Positions 48,201 to 50,066 are shown, counted from the stretch's first letter. The stretch: 64,000 bases of DNA from Spiribacter salilacus (GCF_009649225.1 NZ_WJPP01000006.1:1-64000), one strand, 5' to 3'. Translations and numbers: made by a program. The notes: generated from the letters alone by a model not told the origin.

Positions 48201-49972
48201 TCCCACCCCAGCGTATTGAGCGCAACGACGGCCGAGGCCGTAGTGCCCCCACCCCCCTCAACACTGGCGGTTAGGCTGGCGCGCTGCTGGGTGAGTACGG
48301 TGACGTTGCCCGCTGCCGTGGTGGTGATTTCACCACCGGTAAGCGTAATATTGGCCACGCCATTAAGCGTATTGCTTGCCGCTAGCGCGTTTACACCAAA
48401 GCTTGGCAAATCAACCGGCAGGTCAATTGGGGGCAGCAGCTCATCGATGGTAATCGCCTTAACCGATGCACTCAGCGTTGGCGCATAGTCAATGGCAACA
48501 TCAATATCACCATTATTGGCCGATAAGGCGGTTTCATTTAGCGTAATGCGCGCATCGGCATCAAGCCGATTAACCGCCAACCCCGCGCCACTCCAGGCGA
48601 ACGCCTCGGGTGTTTCAGCGGTGAGTGAAACGGATTGTTTGGCGTGTAAACGCAGCGGGCCATTTTGGGTGTCTATGTTGGCGCCATCAGCAGTAATTTC
48701 CGCCGCAGCGGCTACCGTATTGCCGGCCAAAATACCGGCAGACTGATAGCTTGTTGCCGTTTCAGCCACCAGGTGCACGCCGCCAGCAGTGCTTTGCAAG
48801 TTGGCAGCGCCTAAATCTACGCGCGCCAGCGTATCGCCTTCCACGCGGGCGTTCGTCTCGCTCACGCTGCCGGCAGTGGAGGCATTCAGCCGTATCCGCT
48901 CTGCTTGCAGCGAGGCATCATCTTCAAGGGTAATTTGCGCTTGCGCGGCATCATGCCGAGCATCAAGCGTGAGCGTTTTACCCGCCTCAAGCTGCCCCGA
49001 TACCGCGATATTCCCGGTTTGTGAGAGCAAGGTGAGATCGCCGGTGGTGCTTAGTGAAGCGCCATTGCCAATTTCAATATCGCCACCCCTCACCAACACA
49101 TGCCTGTCTTGAAAATCTAGGGTGTCGATAAAGCGAATCGTATAGCCCGCCGTGCCTTGAATGGTCAGCCCCGGTGAGGCATCCAGCGAAATCGTGTTTG
49201 TCATCAGCCCCGAGAAGGACAAACTCCCGAGCTCATCCTGCCGGATTTCGACCTGACCGCCCTCTTCAGCGGTTGTTGGAAGCGTAATTGTTTGACTCTC
49301 CAGCGCTTCAAGCACGAGTTTTGTTGGCGTTTCATCCAAGCGCAGCAGTGTGTCTTCAAAGCCCTGATCATGCAGCCCGTTGATGCGATCAAAACCGCCC
49401 TCAACCTCGCCATAGCGCATTAGCTCAAAGGTATCGCCCGCGCTCGGCTCATAGTCAGCGACAAAATCATCGATAAAGGAAAGATCCAAATCACCGTTTA
49501 GGCTTGCGCGCTCGGCCACATCGAGCTCATCGAACTCCGTGCCCGCCGTGGTTCCGCCTACCTCAAGCTCTAGTGTGCCGGTGCGATCCTGAGAGAATTC
49601 AGTAACGCTTAGGCTGCCGGGTGAGTGCCCCGGTGCCAGCGTACCGGCATTGTCGATCCGAATAGCCTGCTCGCCATCACCCTTTAGCGTTTCATCCGTT
49701 GCCACATTAACGCGCTCTTGCTCAGAGAGATCCTCCACATCAAGGGCAAGCTCCACCTTTTCGGCTTGCTCATCTTTGGGGATGGTTTCAACGTGGTTGG
49801 ATTCTGGCTCATCCTCTGGCGCCATCACGCCGGCGGGCGAGAGCATGGGGTCGGCCGATAGAAGAATTCTTTGCTCTAAGGGTTCAAGGGCAAAAATATC
49901 CCGCGGCTGCTCAGCATCTGCAGCCCGATGGAGCGCCGTGGAAAGCCGTTTAAAAGATTGGAATACACCCAT
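17681..49972 (-). CDS. Giant LEPR-XLL-type repetitive surface/adhesin-like protein, 10,763 aa
   Basis: One uninterrupted frame of 10,763 codons (about 1.1 MDa). No hydrophobic signal peptide is present; residues 29-42 carry an LEPR-XLL-like motif (ALEPLEQRILLSADP) known from the N-terminus of very large Gram-negative proteins. Next are a beta-strand unit (GTLAPGHSPGSL, about 107-215), six ~240-aa super-repeats with LAFNxxGW, and alternating GGSTGVG/ARNxI repeats (about 2,700-4,000). A mixed region with short YEYLG...W modules follows. Then come about 5,000 residues of beta-helix-like repeats (GDLxLxAxGxI, DITxxxx) interrupted by one globular block (27.1-29.25 kb). The last ~185 residues are shared with the neighbouring giant. 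By reading I found cysteine only twice, near the C-terminus. No RTX GGxGxD repeats, no two-partner TPS domain. Expected to be exported and surface-bound; receptor unknown. Confidence 0.93.
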   Translation of the reverse strand: MGVFQSFKRLSTALHRAADAEQPRDIFALEPLEQRILLSADPMLSPAGVMAPEDEPESNHVETIPKDEQAEKVELALDVEDLSEQERVNVATDETLKGDGEQAIRIDNAGTLAPGHSPGSLSVTEFSQDRTGTLELEVGGTTAGTEFDELDVAERASLNGDLDLSFIDDFVADYEPSAGDTFELMRYGEVEGGFDRINGLHDQGFEDTLLRLDETPTKLVLEALESQTITLPTTAEEGGQVEIRQDELGSLSFSGLMTNTISLDASPGLTIQGTAGYTIRFIDTLDFQDRHVLVRGGDIEIGNGASLSTTGDLTLLSQTGNIAVSGQLEAGKTLTLDARHDAAQAQITLEDDASLQAERIRLNASTAGSVSETNARVEGDTLARVDLGAANLQSTAGGVHLVAETATSYQSAGILAGNTVAAAAEITADGANIDTQNGPLRLHAKQSVSLTAETPEAFAWSGAGLAVNRLDADARITLNETALSANNGDIDVAIDYAPTLSASVKAITIDELLPPIDLPVDLPSFGVNALAASNTLNGVANITLTGGEITTTAAGNVTVLTQQRASLTASVEGGGGTTASAVVALNTLGWEADSLWALGADTLLGRPDADAAKAFEVQVGITNTRFTVADNLRIEAISAPQLSTSLVVDDGADDPGFGLLLSSNLGNVNVAVSLNLDADVTHNIGGEMIVVASDAAEIQANATAGRGVLIARNDLNHDVTISIANAQLNANSDMRILARNAAVIAASLNGVQPGTDDEATATGFSGIAAVNQLRGSVGVTISDSSLKASGDLVVDARNAAELSATTESEAQGGQASVSGVLAFNVMGWSAPNLLAGSLDALIGSELGTEVPLQARVIVRNSELEADGNLQVGAASQQSLTSTLSSLVTAADAGVAAGVVLASNLISSRARLQLERSTLKSGGQATLTSSDAITVTASIDLSAGAGGPVGAGAVVARNDVRGGAENQLSVITLEAGGDISLTASGQASITADLTGVVEATDGVALSGLMATNLILADVENRLLDSTLTANGSIELTSTQNAQIKATNTASASADGAAVGLTLAFNVLGVAAQNILSLGKDALLGGALGSVDKNLTLTRLERSTITAGGDVTVSAQAGMGEQSGITSLIDGAAASEAGAGVGLILAGNRVEADTQAVVIGGQVNTAAANPAASLTLQAEDLASIDAQVQLAAGGGVAVGAVLARNDINTTVVAQAKDAAITLSGNATITAKQNQRINAVLSGSISASAEGSGASGIAASGAIASNRLLGSAQAELQGGSLTIDGDLLISSTADGQVDADNTLALDASGSAAGLMLAFNSIGHQAGNLLTSGLGVLLGGSPQSTVPLSATARVTGAEITVGGDAEITAATTATINANTQSTAAASGNGVAAGLVLATNRVASEAIAEIRDTNGVVSITGDLVVKATDAPQILADGVVQASSGLPGEAPAGLDGQLGALIDFLSGDMPNLERAMTLATLPIGDAVHELGLRFNLGWEDLSVLSFLDGAGTNPAAAGFADGVLSLQPGAIAGFAAPRLDLELLVPDPELPAYTVREQLGSTEFAGETVNWGVQIDFGWDELKTSELLAALVANDFQAALPGVEYSIYIEGEESTVWTPEPFLPETITFEPPKLAMRLFDKPVEFKLADEAAGNALTLNLKTLLADTPLERLIDGDFAEQSFELGTINLADPGEGTPLVIEIADDPAATVANLLQAVAFLPSSVKLRDPSIDFSLLGTRFNEALPIATLANQVDWLTSGTDDTGGFAELDLAALYGQWLPPSLSGYVNQLVDDTRTLEQSLPDVRLGDITPEGLEDYRGVIDQAIGFLDDLGVSLPFNAVPDGDDAAADPADSVVAVQTMAPAGSEAPANPAWAFSLPDTERFKLSFAVNGEGLETRELVRTAGAASIQSAIAAALSATDVGAEVSAEDDRWRVEFTGANDGKRVSDFALSALGDPADQNAKPASASAIGGLIARNDVQGKALAQVARAVLEVGSANIQADESARIHAQLDGAATVGEGSGAGLAAGGILATNRVLGQVDAKVNSATITTTVGDLHVKATNTTDLLAKNTSAMSAGDNAVNATLAFNTVGWEATDWLTATAEALANTDIGDADPLIVRAQVTDSTLDLTGGLRIEALNDSAISAQLGNETAAGGGGQSGGRSLAAGFVLSSNMIATDTLATLNEKGGSAADALVNAQDTASIIADTALSATTGSEGAMASALRALGALYRDEAMADTDELTLQGGERVGIREAEYRLLDRPAELSTGERVQLDWAIGGGEAGAIYEFIATSSETDVRLDREDFSDTSRWRKVLAAPRGIYVYEGNAGDTVDLSAENFLNTDRWRAVDVDGLLNDAALAAIDEVEAAFGPAARGSSIGAVIARNDVRGQSLAEVKAATLTLNDALQIQALDEALLVADNRAQATADTVAANVIIATNTVLGGSEASLLGSTITTGGNLLVKADAASTLIAQVDSQLQASVSVGITLAFNTIGYRPANLFENVVDTLLGTNLGGLETLKTLARIENSTLDIGGNAQVLATADGSISAHIANQALALDVAVGTDSGAATTLTVAPVMALNRIAATTEARWELGNNGDEASVDGDLKVLAAGDTDITARVSATAASAGLSQAGAAKALSFAVSMARNAITHAVTAAVRDDADGLTTRPSLRVDGDIEIKATRDAAINAQGLATAIAIVASASGSGLAISGAGALGFNRINGATRAVLSGVSLSSGGDLRVESRDRARIEARLRATAASVAVGLGSGSAPAAALGLAVSRNEIGQTSRTDITADYTQADTPTALSTGQTVKITDGPLRGGVYEYLGKAVSDLVLANQNFEDRTLWQRVDLISAAAGIAASIEDADIDIAGSLVVHADARSLINSVVAANSVAIGASSGTGVAVAAGGAVTLNLINRDVVAEVNQLNQLLADDISIRSENLTGIDARTGAAAISGALGGSTGVAISVGLALAFNEVDTDARARAVNVSRLESRTGAIDIRANQSSTPLGTIDLTEHAALSAAALNGAAEQESDNPDTDADEFAQDLTADRAVLTALAGALSSAGVEINSVEDTDERPFELATIDAGTAWLLTDQDGRSYQLKINDPATAPDALQVSAYTVNAVATAASLSFAAGGSTSVSVSGGAAVADNRVNGDTLAEVSGSTVKSADRFDLNASQTTGTNAGVLTASLAIGAGGSTGVGASIGVAVAYNRIGNGAEDRAEAIARVVNSSLDITGQTAIEARAGQQITANVFSGSVAIAGGGSVGIGAAGSGVDVRNRVHAGVSAQVSGGTADTQGLNLLAEDASRILAFAGAASLAAGLGGSTGGALAIGASIARNSIDVVVEASLKDANVNSGDVRIEARSTAVIEVTAIAASAAAGLAGTTGLALAGAGADAKNLIGGATRAWIEDASITATRSVVLDAEDAARINAFVAVLALSAGGGGTAGVGASLGVSLARNEIGIQENAVTADYTTDEGEIASLANGKVVKVLHGVRAGETYRYLGEDPVENEDLAQQDYGNTDLWKRVGISPNARAVEAKVLTSDVDVTRGLTVKAQADQQIRAEVFSVSLALAIGGAAGVGLSGAGVGAVNRIHVDVLASIDGDASNRVRAGNVLLDARDTAEINARVGAASIAAAFGGNVGIAASVAATVAQNRITSSVVARVNNLDLLETRRTGLDVRARSDGQIDALVFALGAAASVGGTAGINFSGAFSDARNVITTTTQAQLRDSTLRSAGNVYVDARQSTQIDAEVRAAAASVAAGISVGVGIAIGSAQATNTIDGEVSATANSVNLTAEGGLRLTADNDASIKALVDAKSAALAGGKVSVAATGAGSDARNRIGIDVTAQSIGSTLTAKNNVILRAEDESQIDATVRAASVAASFGLVSASLAVGVALADNQIDNQIKAEINAGRVTSEAGSITLTAKDTARVNSEAAAAAVAVGVSLGGSLAGGGAESLVTIENLTQARTTNAARLDAAQDVTLQATSEVNASSEVKATAVSVGLISAAAAGSVSRVTLNNPVEALIDGGTVNAGGAVVVSADAKATGSGKAAGLAASTGVAVGVTTAKVSASGNVRAGLGQSTTLTANRLNVQSSALDTVFAEGESSSGALLAAVAGAQVEVVDTRDVIAQIADGSKITVTNLSVASSHQQAGDARANASSIGLATGTGAKVETRLTGAALSRIGDGVAIDATGNVFINAVNIGLKDRYAQQNNLRAGSAGAANVSVLRSYTLFGTDSSRFSADVEIGDNSRIEVAGSVQAPGRIEVSSLADVFAVDSVRVEGVGGFNLSLGRSKIDAATQSGIAVGASTLRNDSGDVILSARTISSANPSANLYTASILTGVTGAEAVGRVNALNLIKTSNALIRGGSVQLLTGLDSGGRVNQLGGYADAQATAVSIFPNLARPDADLKITESNRIDLTGATRIQAIGNVQLRAIEGIGEDDRGTEATSLLSLSGIPYGNDRTSRGQVVSATQEVLVAEATQIKAGITSDLIFHVLPVSAPNQPDFDISRLGTDLTEAEKTALGVLSDQRMEYAALDFSNLDATGLDDEEKATRDAVLAALENRFYVIKPVAVAAPSVSLDTVSNLLIQRYDTLRGWMISHAENEEAVARYQSQLELVERALDRLGLREEVNVNGRTEYVVAEELDLVFLDIPDLYAAAGLVRIDGVDTDRDALNAGITAGRIGGAASAQIDIRNETPLQMRIYDVAIANSRIIQPVDGRMLELDPGNVYLSGESLTGVAETGESEISILQQSQPARLLGLPELIIERLSGPSDLFVLGSVVNDDGSATLDNRMGSVEVSGQIRAATLDVKASGDFDLNVEGWQHFSDPRQLVNYAERYQAARDSENGQVLDLRFNGGIASTFAQTIEQAIIDREPTRVVARGEINISATYLNLNGILQSGVTDLELTIRENFAPTETTALFGDVRSGRSLDTYTRAPEVLVAGVSFGEVPFSSYFDAASQAVVIEELATTPGRVTVTGEIFNTGAGKILIADGKPSLRVDNRTDYDLVFDGIDLAVSSPGLLTINDTNGLKRTVYTFDEGEITEETFTGTLTTGEDGLPRINYSDDGTTVAHNIAALAAQRTAWEDAGNLDAADYNPLRDTQHRIFYQPEEGTFYSWVEGQAFTETEIRKYEKRSFNLVGRDWGFLVKDRSWKFRRFEYSDERPLLESETLITSENFNRAEDLLGFEVVYALNFETKRNTAVDMRAGVSQVRVVDGTFRRGDDVISTGIIYTYVGPDQPVELVEADYSDGELWSKGSRFEGEFEAPGANRYDNSFQNYTYNQRNWTTGGGWLRKKTHHTETTTETGFKDFYTHTIRADYPVIIDQISSSGDAGINVTGGGSVFFRGDVRIGDMTLNVTADGNIRFADGAAYYGRAPVLNAGGHIKMSLEGGAGTGDIRAKNDIDINVFSVGETGEASLRATRIESTIGDVRLSAVDGILSFGPDVNEELSIRGNRVELDAANGAVGNIKLQSNTQGTGGVAVRAAGNITIEQQTGDLVLLRPTLWSGGNAAVESTGGDVTLSTVSGNIINGDAVVAASGIEGLSRAEVLKDLLRADGYSDGRVDYRLSAGLATYLNPHVDAADLGSEVTSAYTAVRGNTIELNAGTDGAIGVVGDRIIIERPDQFDELSQEQQQALAQAGVGDVIGLSHALYRYLGAAAERDLAKEDFTDEDAWQKITADYATTTDRRTESSVNRARALATGDLLRVQYSRADYGLYEYLGDAATVDLAREDYANTERWKKIAIADEGNASDGGTLALTEGMLIENRHQVESLVLQVFDGLRVDFNDPNNNGLTATASDVGIETNDSVTVQTITATNADGAIIRVIAGGELVLAQNATVSAQSADSTITLESGRAMILGSASAVTAGVSFDGVEPQVAGERASVFLFAGEELWIAGTVNATDRLSITMGNYGPQSESSENYRTAYFNSMADDHRLFQAAGSNNPEFGFLLTGTLTTLGDDGDLRVSGEGAILIRGDIDLRGARSDLILQSDQWIYWEGDATVGGNIALYGGVQQSGIERIDQGGAAEDGSSLVVASTSILRTTSADARIELIGSQAVHLEGVVLAGASSGEQGINFDVKNNQIHAESLNQQLRVASTLAASGQAVLKGGVATDFDGVGVRITAAGGVTVGAGLSDNSWVAAIDAEQPALQIESAEHLEVLGTLLAGGTPLSTTENNIREDTVTWINSAAMLSLVAGGQLALGGQAAANGNGTIEVGGTLRAGGAISLRGGGGREDASGNNDGIAIRMPATAQMAVHSADGEIDLIAEGGARLWGFVASGGDMALRYDADGDPLTTDHRVFTPTLSGSSRISVSAQDRLEVLGELRAHDRIDLDLTAVETDATAAVLADEDALSGLSAGLTITSESRLITTGDSGRIQLSAERDLTVQPLGNGAAALQAGNDLRLLVGDTEQLRLSAGQYQAAGSFVLGSLEDLTISNVFDASTIGVQRIGFSAGGTLTVTQEGGVRAAESIDLSAKELVFAGTLEITDATSTATTRLHATERLEVSGEINIPTALRLESDQNIVIASADLAMTGAGREFSIVAGNLLNLDGNTDLYTTAADSSLTIEATRAELAGRLIAGGTANSEDPGNPIWTEAVGTGTAELTITLQEEIQFGVAESPALLLASGTVTVATGQADLAGTSGDLLKVGNLARIEADTVNLESTGLLWLAGGQVNAISEVQLFGGANNNASRTGVGLFIDQGAAPTLEAGGILTGSASASILLRDELIARTVSLTSTGGHISIGDGEEDGDNVLTGAGQVTAVDAITLTAEGQINLLGGADLTTTGTNSQITVRSADNVLVDSLAALKAEDGLIHLIGDAVTINGRLDAEGQHGRALINAAGQIVLNGEIHSTADIDLRAGISLSADTQALLSSVNTDGLADNADIHILTTGLANATGALRLQAGGNVNLDASLGDEVVRSIRVPTLITQTRFVPVETEEYRDVFVGRILVPEVTWEETTRLEVVAQKRVTVGEQYLAMNVTLTQVGYYNTSTNTERTYFIEGHDYENDEVNWDNAGNELQPNRKATPVTADSNSSTYLRFDELNDAQRTAVLNHLGYKPLFEFSYTNAEQITVRGGNVTTAAQTPAWDGNPDVVVSPDIAGWRDMAIRLPDGAQDDIQRAVSRAVSQALVDDNGETNLTDGVWSADLTSSIYRAADGTVRNAFVQGSGQDADYRNEDISWQLLGVPVAGDDATWADLGRSQKAAVANYLGYEPVFNASQPGALVGSFKDRVNVLYEQVGSQWTGVPGDVSKRYLDVSGDTRQEFWRVNPTNLSQAQRQFNTDDTGNVSLQRIPSWAVEYSINNAVRSASTSPAELSANRVQAGDSYLTALQTNTGELLLQDTQSTSTQVASWTEVNKKDYVLFTIAETTNGGRSKTGDLYDKFVAAFSDIFGSNVNPSVSSKVPWQGPIGDTLEGRGFLSVDVLDASRVITFVTEDSASFANNEMRWHTNSVSDRDGVSRFYTWFNGYRSEALPEANSDNTVDIDKARNSFFDYYIDSDTRSSNAQNGLVSRFLVTYDKYEDPASSGDFIYRTSLELWLSRDVFVNETVSDFTYDWRSNETEIRDPRIRHDWRVVYEPTPLTELRTEYAVKTVREETVTEVERNVWRREPVVTLDAQEVQVPGFNSKEVSVAEFEADSLRGDNIRISTGGSVSLSGRMAADAALTVDAGTSLSVAAASVLEGQTITLDAGSSMTVNGEVGASAEDEGTPVNTQSVMATAANNVVVTGAVRGESITLESTGGDVVLRPGETNNGTSPLALVEALGETGSVTLQASGSVIQGGDADSFEQLMPGANVIADSLHIEANELVRADLTNIGALHLAGQSADMLIRHTGDLTLTSANLTGEDSELSVKIETALAENIQDADDTDAAANARAKLTLGEVVSAGRLELNAAGGITYVNASSPALQAAELVLSAGGTINLRTQTGRLDAELRRGDLIIDQSGTELTLGTMVLDGGDLTVDSDQRIVVEDIWLRGSSLGFFGFDDSVGGTPDAEADFDATRDSAVGSVTLTSDADIIGMTDRSAVMIRAESLDLTAQTGITGLEVAINRLDAESQSGNIELNDREIIEADGAQSNGDGSTTVLGRSLNVGTVTLVGDGTITLSAEENLILGPDAHMTSGGGSVKLVAESGTLRIDRPADGWTDAEDDPITGFHNLALIATGGTLDAFRQFDQAPGTLEYRASRFQFGDPAGDAGDRTVRFEENMQANRIIIESTYSGDEAGRFGAALMIDADLAARALVDLRSDANVLVNGSLERWADLDATDDPVVIDRLVMRAEGKGSLSALEVIGDVPAPVNDDSAAARGTGFISINAPALAVDQVDLRAEETIFVSTQNSFNVNGVVAGLSALDPLAALRIDAQSGNDEEPAELSFGSGVINATENIEINADRLTMSSNGLLRTTDLSVRSVGDVALSTDVQTVDIRTDVGDIDLRQTGDLDVERLRTDDGAITLRSRGDLVLRDVQILRDSVGNDFDVRTLGNIDLGRIDVGNETNDRQNATVTLDTIGDIRRAAFASPNAYQVFAHNITINGTELPAVGNAQRPNLVVNNESGDFTQDGVSQAAIELGRLEGTDEAPVQGDTVVSGRFAVTNQQIGSSEGASDDFVPLSSRATGTIRVTDLQLENGQALDLESTQDEVVIGDDVGTATSDIRLAGKRIEGNGKTITANKLTVGTELETELNTNTKQIEIVGKQPGLNVSLNNLTEIIGGLINSKGGNVNLNTHNNENQFVQIDGVDTDDAGTAINSNTQVTIDGIISTGVLGHLQLLTQKSANLNLNGQAGTKTNLNNLTSNGLNITSNGDEELRLTGTTNAGSGDVDINADTLIIDGKVMGNNFQLVGSGNTLRLANDIEMAGNIVIDDSIRVDGDIELTSGGDITLGRDGLSTPFYLAAHDETANSALTLTATNGGAVSIFSAIGAGTGATQTTGLLQTLSIIDASDIDFHETLDLADTLSVDASGDVTFHKALTLSADLDLQTTGDIYFAEGVTLENGANLNITGADDVRFGGNVVLSGQNAGQAGGVTINANRVQGGADGSDQVNLQLDGGIANLNAAVDATALTINGAESIILGDTVSVDNDVSLETNALQIDAAISGNGELTIHTQKANRGIQLGGSASDSDQLTLDQAELNRISGFSHLHVGELSNTVTGSVNLGLTDGTAAVLPVATTIYATNMVVNAVQTTGSLDLESGSALELGAIDVGGELRVDADGAITQAADGSFTVGSLKITAAGNVTIESDGTVQLLGVSTISGDLDLHAETGITSDSTTVLEVDGNTNLSVGAGATISLANGTVVNQFDGTLSLSGQSALIKANAITLDQVALSDQLTLVTTGSVNQTLNAEITVGSLMLEVGADVDLELSGDVAVELSGTSTIGGTLNLVASGGLTGTGVLEVTGAAVLSATADDDIQLSGKHTFDDGLQILVARHVELGSAQAILLAGADIKGNLSIDADGAITQSAELEVAGTTSLTSTGGITLTDRDNHFVGQVALEAVSVELLSARTLELGKIDLSGNLDLTTVVGNIVQFNTIEVAGDAIMLTESEGARILLDEEDYTISGALTLIDGGDTTVVSSQSAINLAQMNVSGNLVVRGVGITQSGALTVSGFARFDAGAGSLILDHANNQFADVVRLQNSGEHDVAIHQGGTQALTLDAATLGSGALTVTAGGNITQSGAITQAAEAGLTQFITGDGAITLDHADNQFRGAVSLKNTGEHDIEIENSIDLVLDETRTDGNLTIRVTGALTQSGNGIKVGGRTDITAASLRVGNNPPFETESITFNTTGEAIVNSTNGNNIRIDGVNTADSLIMRSDGIIETAADAQITITGDAHIKADNGESKGVAILLANGADERIEIGGEAWFQAENDGDITVDTAGTTQFGSVRFTTGGAVDIAEDSAMTLSNASSAAAVTLQSAGAMDDGELEEAGGVLTASGPVSLTAVDEADVRYAITLDNGHDLSGNAVSAQADALTLNVTGALALDQVDITYLTDLTATGAITNITGAALNVGSLRLETDNAVTLTLASGFDFAGVSEVGGDVDITVDAGDIGNTALGILDISGSAKFDAERDITLTNSHGFGGTVETVGRNVSLTDLDALTLGDQTVSGNLTVVSGGALDSTTTAQIAVTRDASFTGTRINLGQGDGRSLSTDALTLNSDGRVEITHTGDVVFANTSAVAELVLITDGNVTDRAAGGRLETTGTSQFEATAITLDNIHALGGEVLVDTGDAYLNTEGDLLLGNTTLTGDLVAIADAANGTVLNTENAVIQIDGQAWLRGASVDMGSSLDADFTAGSLRLGTTGNALIVEQNATLFTESSVVGGNLNLNSGGAIEQTTAATLMVEGDTVLRAVDGLTEKPETVRLLGANDFSGQLGITNAGDVALNDIGDLALQDLLVDGTLDITAGRDILATVPVDLQVDGLVDLRAERDIRLAEGVNASGSLQLQAGGNVELDGTSGIGNALNITTGGGIQFLGDVNAGGALRLQAGEDAELLGANLQGSRLDLTAGGTITQQSDVLAGPVQYRASVIRMEAGSITRSNTGTIDYQATGGTMQLARLATGGDVRINAGAQQVVSANPGMAANIEANNLFWQAAPAGVTGTASGVRGQLLGMEDRLIKVSANTITLPAGSGERLGLIDQRGHAFLYQTGPNNQGVFLVSLNNRANIMGGWVDREFPLIAYGLGAALADDARPERPPLAGRSAFDMGRAWLDNIPSRDADRFWRAGFLAAEQDSFYTVRPPEALWQPGFNLSGPLACSMVVNPFSSLQFSCLGQSFSGVLSFDLESEFVF
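27120..29250 (-). other. Globular block with duplicated DY-IDW/LGY modules, giant protein 1
   Basis: About 700 residues without beta-helix periodicity. The block starts RVPTLITQTRF and LEVVAQKRVTVGEQ and ends TEVERNVWRREP. It holds two copies of a module: an acidic DYxNxxIxW segment (28955-29015; 28465-28525) followed by AQxxAVxxxLGYxPxF (near 28800-28870; 28350-28420). The matching block lies at 59770-62255 in giant 2. DNA from about 27,350 to 28,600 is clearly more A+T-rich than the rest of the gene, a sign of domain exchange. Confidence 0.6.
32760..33090 (-). other. Pair of short YLG...W modules, giant protein 1
   Basis: Two consecutive copies of a ~55-residue module: LYRYLGAAAERDLAKEDF then W, and LYEYLGDAATVDLAREDY then W. 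Each follows a short turn ending in V/L. Other single or paired copies are near 34220-34330, 39418-39560, 41455-41640 and 42950-43280. The spacing of aromatic residues recalls small carbohydrate-binding modules of the CBM5/12 type, but the similarity is only by eye. Confidence 0.5.
36080..36450 (-). other. Predicted helical segment within giant protein 1
   Basis: About 120 residues rich in Glu, Lys, Arg and Leu (DDEEKATRDAVLAALENRF, YQSQLELVERALDRLGLREE) stand out from the surrounding beta-rich sequence. They look alpha-helical, perhaps a coiled-coil hinge between the N-terminal super-repeat half and the C-terminal beta-helix half. Confidence 0.45.
37400..42000 (-). repeat. Alternating GGSTGVG / ARNxI protein repeats, giant protein 1
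   Basis: A run of units of roughly 85-90 residues. Each has a small-residue hydrophobic stretch (AAGLGGSTGGALAIGASIARN, AGLAGTTGLALAGAGADAKN), then V/I-rich strands and a GDVxIxAxxxAxI segment. Consecutive units alternate between an 'ARNxI/YNRI' and a 'GxGxxxRNxI' type, so the repeat is really a two-unit cycle. Inserted YLG...W modules interrupt it twice. Confidence 0.55.
42400..48400 (-). repeat. Six super-repeats with LAFNxxGW signature, giant protein 1
   Basis: The signature V/LALN/AFN-x-x-G-W/Y/H/V occurs near 48210, 47500, 46780, 46023, 43728 and 42524, i.e. every 710-756 bp (about 240 aa) except where extra sequence is inserted. In each cycle the order is LAFNxxGW with LLG about 15 residues on, then L(A/S)SNxI, then ARND(I/V), then A(T/S)NxLxG. 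This indicates duplication of a four-part unit. Confidence 0.6.
44150..45660 (-). other. Non-repeat insertion of about 500 aa in the super-repeat region
   Basis: Between the fourth and fifth super-repeat signature lies unrelated sequence rich in helices and prolines (LGALIDFLSGDMPNLERAM, FGWDELKTSELLAALV, LPDVRLGDITPEGLEDYRGV). It explains why that interval is about 2.3 kb rather than 0.7 kb. I do not recognise the fold. It may be an adhesion or enzymatic domain displayed on the stalk. Confidence 0.5.
49310..49690 (-). other. Autotransporter-associated beta-strand-like unit
   Basis: Residues about 95-220 of giant protein 1 follow the pattern GTLAPGHSPGSLSVT, LELEVGGTTAGTEFDELDV, LNGDLDLSF, AGDTFELM and INGL. 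This pattern is typical of beta-strand repeats in autotransporters and other large surface proteins. It forms the cap between the LEPR-XLL-like motif and the main repeat region. Confidence 0.6.
49847..49888 (-). other. LEPR-XLL-like motif at N-terminus of giant protein 1
   Basis: Residues 29-42 (LEPLEQRILLSADP) match the LEPR-XLL type motif near the start of very large, repetitive Gram-negative proteins. The preceding 28 residues are amphipathic and charged, not a Sec signal peptide, so this short region may itself be the export or sorting signal. Confidence 0.65.
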
Positions 49973-50066
49973 AGTCTCGCGAGTAAATCATACCCACGAG
50001 CGCGAACTTCTCACTTGCTCTCAGCGGCTAGGGCCACACGCTAAGTGGGAGCCCTCCACCCACATT
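49973..50066 (-). promoter_or_regulatory. Leader between RHH gene and giant gene
   Basis: The 94 bp hold a weak hairpin (GTGGG 50045-50049, CCCAC 50059-50063) with no T-run, so not a terminator, and only a poor Shine-Dalgarno (GAG) before the ATG at 49972. No convincing promoter is visible. Transcription of the giant gene probably comes through the RHH gene. Confidence 0.35.

Noticed and set aside
17681-49972. RTX toxin or two-partner secretion (FHA/CdiA) protein
   Set aside because: No GGxGxD nonapeptides, no N-terminal TPS domain and no TpsB or RTX ABC transporter gene in the locus; beta-helix-like repeats alone are not enough.
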